Positions 1 to 4,901 of a stretch of DNA of 6,685 nucleotides are shown here, piece after piece. The notes beneath the pieces are model-generated. The model ran no database searches, was not told the origin of the DNA, and saw nothing but the letters and a program-made list of their open reading frames with translations. Made by a program: the position numbers and the translations under genes. The stretch covers positions 1-6,685 of the forward strand of contig JAJRTD010000369.1 of assembly GCA_024278435.1 (NCBI GenBank). Reading direction: 5' to 3'. Every line of letters begins with the position of its first letter. Position 1 is the first letter of the stretch. The stretch comes from Gammaproteobacteria bacterium. Its GTDB lineage: Bacteria; Pseudomonadota; Gammaproteobacteria; SZUA-229.

Positions 1-28
1 AGGTTAATGCCCGAATTTTATTCAAGTA

Positions 29-35
29 TAAGGAG
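29..35 (+). promoter_or_regulatory. Ribosome binding site deciding a GTG start
   Basis: TAAGGAG lies five bases before the GTG at 41 and is a strong Shine-Dalgarno match. It supports the non-ATG start of the FAD oxidoreductase. Positions 1-28 hold no readable feature; the promoter or an upstream co-transcribed gene lies outside the window. Confidence 0.75.
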
Positions 36-40
36 TTATA

Positions 41-1714
41 GTGCATCGAGATACCGGGTTGCTCACCGAGCATGAGTACGATTTAGTCATAATAGGCGGC
101 GGAATTTTCGCTGCCTGCGCTGCCTGGGATGCCGCATTACGCGGGCTCTCCGTTGCCCTGATAGAAAAGCAGGACTTTTGTTCGGGCACCTCTGCCAATT
201 CCTTCAAGTTTATTCACGGCGGCATCCGCTATCTGCAGCATGCTGACATTATTCGTCTGAAATCTTCCTGCCGGGAACGCAGTGCCATGCTGCGCATTGC
301 GCCGCACCTGGTGCAGCCAATGCCGGTATTAATACCGACCTATGGCCACGGCACGTCCGGAAAAATCTTCCTCGGCATCGGTATGTTTCTATACGATCTG
401 CTGACCCTGGGCCGTAACCGGGGCATCCGTGATCGCAAGCGGCAAATACACTGGACCCGTTTTTTTAACAAAAAGCAGGTGCTGGAGGAATACCCGGATC
501 TGAACCAGGATGGCCTGACGGGAGCGGCCATGTTCAGCGATGCACAAATGTATAACCCGACGCGACTGGTGCTGGCCTTTATTAAATCGGCTGTTGCGAA
601 AGGTGCCCATGTTGCCAATTATGTCGAAGCGAAAGGTTTATTGCGTGATGGCAGCCGGGTAACAGGGGTGCAGGCCGTCGATAATATTTCGGGCCAGAGT
701 ATGGAAATCAGGGCCAAAGCAGTGCTCAATGCCGCGGGCCCCTGGAGTGACTGGTTGCTGGAAACAGCGTTGCCGGAAGTACCGCCGCAAAAGAATGTGT
801 ATTCGCGTGATGCCTGCTTTGTTATAAAGCGCCGCTTCAGCAGTCCGCGTGCGATTGCGGTACAGGGCAAAACCAGTGACCCGGATGCCCTGATCAGCCG
901 TCCGGCACGCCATTTGTTCCTGGTGCCATGGCGTGACTACACACTGGTCGGTGTCTGGCATGTTGTGTGGAAGCAGCACCCGGAGACGGTTACGGTAAAA
1001 GAAGAAGAGGTGCAGGACTTCATCGATGAAATTAACTGGGCATACCCTTCGTTAAATCTTGAAACGAAAGATGTCTGCATGTGGAATGCCGGCCTGGTTC
1101 CATTTGGCGAGAATGAAGAAGGCGCCGACAATCTCAGTTATGGCAAGCGTTCACTTTTCATCGACCACAAGGAATCCGATGGCCTGGATAACCTGGTGAC
1201 GCTGGTGGGTATACGGTATACCACGGCCCGGGGTGACAGTGGAAAGGCGATCGACCTGATTTGCAGGAAACTGGGCAAGGCGGGCAACCGCTCAGCAACC
1301 GAATCGACTCCCCTGGCCGGGGGCGATATAGAAGATTTTGACGCACTGGTCCAGCAGTTACACCGGCAGCAGACACTGGGACTGGCTGAAGATTGTCTGC
1401 GTGCACTGGCCCATAATTATGGCACCGAGGCGAAAGAAGTTCTTGTCCTGGCCGAGCAGGATAAAACACTGGCCGCAACGCTGGGTGATACCCGGGTGCT
1501 AAAAGCCGAGATAGTCCACGCCGTACAAAAAGAAATGGCCCGCGAACTGGCAGATGTTGTGTTCCGCCGTACCGATCTGGCGACCGGCAGCAACCCCGGG
1601 GACCCGGTGTTAAACGAATGTGCAGACCTTATGTCTTCATTGCTGGACTGGAGTGAAGAGGAAAAGCATGCACAGCTTGACCGGGTGAAACAACGTTTCC
1701 CGGCCTGGCAATAA
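41..1714 (+). CDS. FAD-dependent glycerol-3-phosphate dehydrogenase-like oxidoreductase (divergent GlpD/GlpA family)
   Basis: This 557-residue protein has the length and domain order of the aerobic glycerol-3-phosphate dehydrogenase family: an N-terminal FAD-binding DAO fold, then an alpha-helical C-terminal domain from about residue 425. Visible family motifs are the dinucleotide loop VIIGGGIFAA (17-25), AALRGLSVALIEKQDF (31-46), SGTS (48-51), IHGGIRYLQ (58-66), NAAGPW (230-235), VPWRDY (295-300) and FRRTDL (508-513). GlpD normally passes electrons from glycerol-3-phosphate to quinone at the inner membrane. Here the third glycine of GxGxxG is Ala24, and by eye the E. coli substrate-site residues His233, Arg317 and Lys354 correspond to a non-His residue, Val353 and Arg392, so the substrate is uncertain. 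GTG at 41 is chosen because TAAGGAG ends five bases upstream and the next in-frame ATG (residue 83) would remove the FAD loop. It is the first gene of a pair with the SDR 15 bases downstream. Family certain; exact reaction unsure. Confidence 0.9.
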   Translation: MHRDTGLLTEHEYDLVIIGGGIFAACAAWDAALRGLSVALIEKQDFCSGTSANSFKFIHGGIRYLQHADIIRLKSSCRERSAMLRIAPHLVQPMPVLIPTYGHGTSGKIFLGIGMFLYDLLTLGRNRGIRDRKRQIHWTRFFNKKQVLEEYPDLNQDGLTGAAMFSDAQMYNPTRLVLAFIKSAVAKGAHVANYVEAKGLLRDGSRVTGVQAVDNISGQSMEIRAKAVLNAAGPWSDWLLETALPEVPPQKNVYSRDACFVIKRRFSSPRAIAVQGKTSDPDALISRPARHLFLVPWRDYTLVGVWHVVWKQHPETVTVKEEEVQDFIDEINWAYPSLNLETKDVCMWNAGLVPFGENEEGADNLSYGKRSLFIDHKESDGLDNLVTLVGIRYTTARGDSGKAIDLICRKLGKAGNRSATESTPLAGGDIEDFDALVQQLHRQQTLGLAEDCLRALAHNYGTEAKEVLVLAEQDKTLAATLGDTRVLKAEIVHAVQKEMARELADVVFRRTDLATGSNPGDPVLNECADLMSSLLDWSEEEKHAQLDRVKQRFPAWQ

Positions 1715-1729
1715 TTAAGGAGAAATTTA

Positions 1730-2719
1730 ATGAAGGTTTTAATTACCGGCGGTACCGGGTTTATCGGTTCCCGCCTTGCCGGTCGCTGCAAGCAGCGTGG
1801 CGATGAGGTTGTTATTCTTGCCCAGGTAAATACCCAGGCTGAAAAAGAAAATACCGGGGCGCTGGAGCAGCAGGGTTTCACCATGGTGATTGGCGGCGTT
1901 GGTGACAAGGAAAAAGTGCAGCAGGCCGTTGCCGGTTGTGATGTGGTTTTTCATCTTGCCGCTGCACAGCACGAAGCAAATGTGCCCGACCAGCATTTCT
2001 GGGATGTTAATGTTGAGGGTACACGCAACCTGCTGGATGCCAGCATGGAAGCAAATGTAAAGCGTTTTGTGCACGGCAGTACCATCGGCGTATATGGCGT
2101 TGAAATGCAGGGTGAATTGAGTGAAGAGTCAGCGCTTAAACCAGACAATATTTACGGCGTGACAAAAAAGGCGGGTGAGGAACTGGTGCTGTCATACCGC
2201 GACAAATTGCCGGTGACTGCAATACGCATTTCTGAAACCTATGGCCCGGGTGATCGCCGCCTGCTTAAATTGTTCAAAGGCATAAAAAACCGCAAGTTCT
2301 TTGTCATCGGCGATGGCGAGAACAAGCACCAGTTGATTTATGTTGATGACCTGATCGACGGCATGTTTCTGGCCACTGAAAAGGACGCGGCGCTGGGTGA
2401 GGTTTTTGTTCTTGCCGGAGATGAAATACTGACCACCAATGACATGGTGGAAATAATTGCCGACATTACCGGTGTTGAAAAACTGAAGTTCAAGGCGCCA
2501 ATGTGGCCGTTCTATATACTGGCGATAATGATGGAATATACCCTGCGCCCGTTAGGCATCCAGCCGCCGTTGCATCGTCGGCGACTGGATTTTTTCAAAA
2601 AGACATTATATTTTTCACCGCACAAGTCGGCAAAACTGCTTGGTTTTAAAGCGGCTACCGACTTTAAGAAAGGTGCGGCGGAAACAGCGGACTGGTACCG
2701 GCAGCAGGGAATGCTGTAA
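1730..2719 (+). CDS. NAD(P)-dependent epimerase/dehydratase (extended SDR, 3-beta-HSD-like C-terminus)
   Basis: This 329-residue extended short-chain dehydrogenase/reductase has a Rossmann nucleotide loop TGGTGFIG (6-13), the FHLAA strand (74-78), the NVEGTRNLL helix (94-102), a catalytic Ser/Thr in HGSTIGVYG (115-123) and the YxxxK pair Tyr142/Lys146 in YGVTKKAGEE. SETYGPGD (168-175) and the YVDDLIDG segment (204-211) are also typical. The family interconverts, dehydrates or reduces NDP-sugars, or oxidises 3-beta-hydroxy groups of sterol-like or isoprenoid substrates. The C-terminal third has a hydrophobic stretch (about 257-272) and a basic RRRLDFFKKTLYFS segment (283-296), which recalls the 3-beta-HSD branch as much as the GalE branch. 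The start has TAAGGAGA at 1716-1723, seven bases upstream of the ATG. It follows the FAD oxidoreductase by 15 bases and is very probably co-transcribed with it. Substrate unknown. Confidence 0.9.
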   Translation: MKVLITGGTGFIGSRLAGRCKQRGDEVVILAQVNTQAEKENTGALEQQGFTMVIGGVGDKEKVQQAVAGCDVVFHLAAAQHEANVPDQHFWDVNVEGTRNLLDASMEANVKRFVHGSTIGVYGVEMQGELSEESALKPDNIYGVTKKAGEELVLSYRDKLPVTAIRISETYGPGDRRLLKLFKGIKNRKFFVIGDGENKHQLIYVDDLIDGMFLATEKDAALGEVFVLAGDEILTTNDMVEIIADITGVEKLKFKAPMWPFYILAIMMEYTLRPLGIQPPLHRRRLDFFKKTLYFSPHKSAKLLGFKAATDFKKGAAETADWYRQQGML

Positions 2720-3445
2720 TCAGGGCTTGGTGCAGACGGCCGCTATCTTCTTGGTGAATATCTTATTGGTTTTGCCGTACATAATAAAACTGATGCGGAA
2801 GAACAGGGTGTACAGGGCGGACATCGCCATTAGCACGTAGTTGGCAGGATTTTTCCAGAACACGTACAGGTGCAAGGGGATGACTTTAATCTCTTTAAAC
2901 CCGGTGTAGTCCAGGATCTGCTTCATGGTGTATTCAGTGAAGGTATTATAGTGATCAAAATTCTGTGCCAGTGCTTCCGAGCCGGTAATCGGATTGGCGC
3001 CGTTAAGTGCATGTGAGATCAGGCGGCCGCCGCTGTTTATTTTGCTGTTTGCCAGTTTCAGGAAATCGATGATCTCATCTTTGGTTAAATGGTTCAGCTC
3101 CTGTTCACAGAAAATAAGGTCATAACTTTCGTCGCAGTTTTCCAGGTATTCAAAAGCACTTTCCTGTGAGCAGTTCAGGCCACGTTTTCTGGCGAGCTCG
3201 ATTTTATCGGCAAATGAATCAATGCCCAGCACATTGTTATAGCCATGGCGGTTTAGCATATCAACAAAATATCCGGGACCGCAGCTGATGACCAGTATAT
3301 TGCTGTTTTTGTCGGCGGGGACATGGGGCAGGTAGTTATGTTTGTAAAACTTGAATAAACTGGTGTAGCCTTTCTCGATATTGCCCGGGCCTTCCCAGAA
3401 AGAATCAAAGGGTTCCATTTTTGCCGTTAATTCACGTGTGCTCAT
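2720..3445 (-). CDS. Class I SAM-dependent methyltransferase
   Basis: This is a 241-residue methyltransferase read from the minus strand. Motif I is VISCGPGYF (52-60), with the acidic residue that ends strand beta-2 in GIDSF (Asp76), and YDLIFCEQELNHL (108-120) forms the post-motif region around strand beta-4. The GGRLIS segment (139-144) fits beta-5. It would transfer a methyl group from S-adenosylmethionine to an unknown acceptor; the context suggests a sugar or glycolipid. The C-terminal part is unusually hydrophobic (about 203-224, many Leu, Met, Phe) and ends in a Lys-rich tail, hinting at a membrane-associated or lipid-like acceptor. I chose the ATG at 3445 because GGAGA lies six bases upstream. 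A TTG at 3457 would add four residues but overlaps that Shine-Dalgarno. The gene is convergent with the SDR, their stops touching, and divergent from the GT4 gene. Confidence 0.87.
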   Translation of the reverse strand: MSTRELTAKMEPFDSFWEGPGNIEKGYTSLFKFYKHNYLPHVPADKNSNILVISCGPGYFVDMLNRHGYNNVLGIDSFADKIELARKRGLNCSQESAFEYLENCDESYDLIFCEQELNHLTKDEIIDFLKLANSKINSGGRLISHALNGANPITGSEALAQNFDHYNTFTEYTMKQILDYTGFKEIKVIPLHLYVFWKNPANYVLMAMSALYTLFFRISFIMYGKTNKIFTKKIAAVCTKP

Positions 3446-3450
3446 TGTTT

Positions 3451-3455
3451 TCTCC
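3451..3455 (-). promoter_or_regulatory. Ribosome binding site of the methyltransferase
   Basis: On the minus strand GGAGA precedes the ATG at 3445 by about five to six bases. This decides between the ATG and the upstream in-frame TTG at 3457, which would place the Shine-Dalgarno inside the coding sequence. Confidence 0.65.
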
Positions 3456-3513
3456 AAAATCAGGCGGTATCGGTTTATTGGCGGTCGAGCATCTTAACTC
3501 AACTGCGCCATAT

Positions 3514-3541
3514 ATTGTACTAACGGGTACGTTCCCGTTAA
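3514..3541 (-). promoter_or_regulatory. Candidate sigma70-type promoter of the methyltransferase, overlapped by a dyad
   Basis: Read on the minus strand, TTAACG (3541-3536; 4 of 6 to TTGACA) and TACAAT (3519-3514; 5 of 6 to TATAAT) are separated by 16 bases. The expected transcript would start near 3507 and give a leader of about 60 bases before the ATG at 3445. The spacer is almost filled by the inverted repeat at 3521-3540. The promoter was identified by eye and is weak in the -35 box. Confidence 0.3.
3521..3540. repeat. Perfect 7+7 inverted repeat, possible operator
   Basis: TAACGGG (3521-3527) and CCCGTTA (3534-3540) are exact reverse complements separated by TACGTT. The dyad sits in the divergent intergenic region and overlaps the candidate minus-strand promoter, which is where a repressor or activator would bind. 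A 7-base arm can occur by chance, so the operator role is inference. Confidence 0.35.
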
Positions 3542-3563
3542 TGGTTGTAATAGCTGAATATAG

Positions 3564-3592
3564 TTGATAAGAAAAAATATTCTGTGCATATT
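3564..3592 (+). promoter_or_regulatory. Candidate sigma70-type promoter of the GT4-AsnB pair
   Basis: TTGATA (3564-3569; 5 of 6 to TTGACA) is followed after 17 bases by CATATT (3587-3592; 4 of 6 to TATAAT). Transcription would begin near 3599, leaving a leader of about 70 bases before the ATG at 3670. A short ATTAC/GTAAT dyad (3590-3594, 3603-3607) spans the predicted start point. The stretch is A+T-rich, as expected for a promoter, but the -10 box is poor. Confidence 0.3.
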
Positions 3593-3669
3593 ACTGCCCA
3601 GGGTAATCAGTAGCAGGTAAAATTAGTCTACAATCGGACTTGAATACAGATATATCCTTACAGGGAATT

Positions 3670-4836
3670 ATGCGAATACTTTATTGTAATTATGAATATC
3701 CGCCACTGGGTGGCGGTGGCGGCGTGATCAACAAGCAGATTGCCGAGGAACTGGCAAAACGCCATACCGTTGATGTGCTGACTTCGCAGGGAATGGATTT
3801 ACCGTCAAAAACCGTTGAAAATGGCGTGACCATTTACCGTGTACCGGTTTTTTTCCGCAGCCGCCAGGCCTCGGCAAATATGCCGTCCATGCTGGCCTAC
3901 CTGCCCAGTGGTTACTGGAAGGGAAGGCAGCTGATCAGGCAGTTTTCCTACGATGTCATTAATACCCATTTTGTTGTTCCAACCGGACCGGTTGGCGACT
4001 GGCTGTCGGCCAGGGCCTCGGTGCCGAATGTGTTATCGGTGCATGGTGGTGATTTATATGACCCCAGTAAATGGAGCTCTCCGCATCGCCATTCTCTATT
4101 GCGTTCCAGTGTCAGGCGACTGCTGAAAAAAGCCGATGCGGTTGTCGGCCAGTCGAGCAACACCATTGCTAATGTGCATACTTACTATGGTTCTGAAATC
4201 GAATGCGAGTGCATCCCGCTGGGCGTGGTCAGGCAGGAGCACCAGGATGTCGCGCCGCGCAGCCGTTACGGCTTGTCCGATGATGACCGGGTTCTGGTAA
4301 CCGTGGGCCGGCTGGTCTCCAGAAAAGGCCTGGACCAGTTAGTTGATATTGTAAAACAGTTGGACAATGACAGGGTGCGGCTGTTTATTATCGGTTCCGG
4401 TCCACAGGAGGAGCCGTTAAAAGAAATTGCCCAGAAGCTGGGTGTAAGCGGCCAGATACACTTTCTGGGGCAGGTAGATGACCGGGAAAAACTGGAAGTG
4501 CTGCGTATGGCAGACGTCTACGCATCAACCAGCCAGCACGAGGGTTTTGGCATTGTTTACCTGGAGGCCATGGCTGCCGGCCTGCCGGTCATCTGTTACG
4601 ACTATGGTGGGCAGACTGATTTTCTTGAGTCAGATGTCAATGGTTACGTGGTGAAATTAAATGACCGGGTCGAGTTTAAGAATGCCTGTCAGCGGCTGCT
4701 GGACGACTCCGGACTGCGTGAGCGTATGGGTAAGCATAACCTGGTGGCAGTTGAAAAATACTATATTGATCATTGTGCTGATCAATATGAAAAGCTGTAC
4801 GAAAAGGTCATCGAACAACACAAAAACCAGCTCTAA
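3670..4836 (+). CDS. Glycosyltransferase family 4 (GT-B fold)
   Basis: This 388-residue retaining glycosyltransferase would transfer a sugar from a nucleotide donor onto a lipid-linked or glycan acceptor on the cytoplasmic face of the membrane. The N-terminal acceptor domain starts MRILYCNYEYPP with a glycine loop GGGGG (14-18), and SVHGGD follows at 123-128. The C-terminal donor domain begins around residue 205, with VGRLVSRKG (212-220), IIGSGP (240-245), FLGQV (265-269) and the donor-binding EX7E motif, Glu291 to Glu299, in EGFGIVYLE. This is the GT4 signature. The ATG at 3670 is preferred: the protein then begins at the usual first beta strand, and AGGGA lies at 3662-3666, although its three-base spacing is short. 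An in-frame TTG at 3640 would add ten residues with no ribosome binding site. It is followed by the amidotransferase after 65 bases, probably as one transcript. The transferred sugar cannot be told. Confidence 0.92.
   Translation: MRILYCNYEYPPLGGGGGVINKQIAEELAKRHTVDVLTSQGMDLPSKTVENGVTIYRVPVFFRSRQASANMPSMLAYLPSGYWKGRQLIRQFSYDVINTHFVVPTGPVGDWLSARASVPNVLSVHGGDLYDPSKWSSPHRHSLLRSSVRRLLKKADAVVGQSSNTIANVHTYYGSEIECECIPLGVVRQEHQDVAPRSRYGLSDDDRVLVTVGRLVSRKGLDQLVDIVKQLDNDRVRLFIIGSGPQEEPLKEIAQKLGVSGQIHFLGQVDDREKLEVLRMADVYASTSQHEGFGIVYLEAMAAGLPVICYDYGGQTDFLESDVNGYVVKLNDRVEFKNACQRLLDDSGLRERMGKHNLVAVEKYYIDHCADQYEKLYEKVIEQHKNQL
4763..4788. repeat. Perfect 10+10 inverted repeat inside the GT4 gene
   Basis: ATATTGATCA (4763-4772) and TGATCAATAT (4779-4788) are exact reverse complements with the six-base spacer TTGTGC. 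The repeat lies in codons for residues 365-373 of the glycosyltransferase, about 45 bases before its stop. RNA from it could form a compact hairpin. There is no following T-run, so it is not a standard terminator. Function unknown. Confidence 0.5.
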
Positions 4837-4846
4837 TTAACCCTTG

Positions 4847-4875
4847 CAGGTATGTGTCTGGTTATTCCATGCCTG
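4847..4875 (+). other. Weak hairpin in the GT4-AsnB intergenic gap
   Basis: CAGGTATG (4847-4854) can pair with CATGCCTG (4868-4875), seven Watson-Crick pairs and one G-U, around a 13-base loop. It is followed by GAAATCACTG rather than a T-run, so it is not an intrinsic terminator. It may only shape the leader of the downstream gene. Confidence 0.2.
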
Positions 4876-4886
4876 AAATCACTGAA

Positions 4887-4892
4887 TGAGGA
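4887..4892 (+). promoter_or_regulatory. Ribosome binding site deciding a TTG start
   Basis: TGAGGA lies nine bases upstream of the TTG at 4902. It supports this rare start, which is the only start placing the catalytic cysteine at position 2 of the amidotransferase. Confidence 0.65.
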
Positions 4893-4901
4893 AAACAGCC
4901 A

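Noticed and set aside
638..979. 113-codon minus-strand frame
   Set aside because: It lies wholly within the FAD oxidoreductase gene in antisense and shows no family motif.
1417..1908. 163-codon open frame on the minus strand
   Set aside because: It is antisense to the 3' end of the FAD oxidoreductase and the start of the SDR. The translation is low-complexity (Ser, Pro, Arg, Cys) with no recognisable motif, so it is a shadow frame.
2640..2840. 66-codon plus-strand frame crossing the SDR/methyltransferase junction
   Set aside because: It overlaps two well-supported genes, has no convincing ribosome binding site and no recognisable domain.
3446..3457. TTG start adding four residues to the methyltransferase
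   Set aside because: It overlaps the GGAGA Shine-Dalgarno that serves the ATG at 3445.
3640..3669. TTG start adding ten residues to the glycosyltransferase
   Set aside because: No ribosome binding site lies upstream, and the extra residues precede the canonical first beta strand MRILYCNYEYPP. The ATG at 3670 fits the family.
4847..4875. Hairpin as a transcription terminator between the GT4 and AsnB genes
   Set aside because: The stem is A+T-containing with one wobble pair and a 13-base loop, and no T-run follows.
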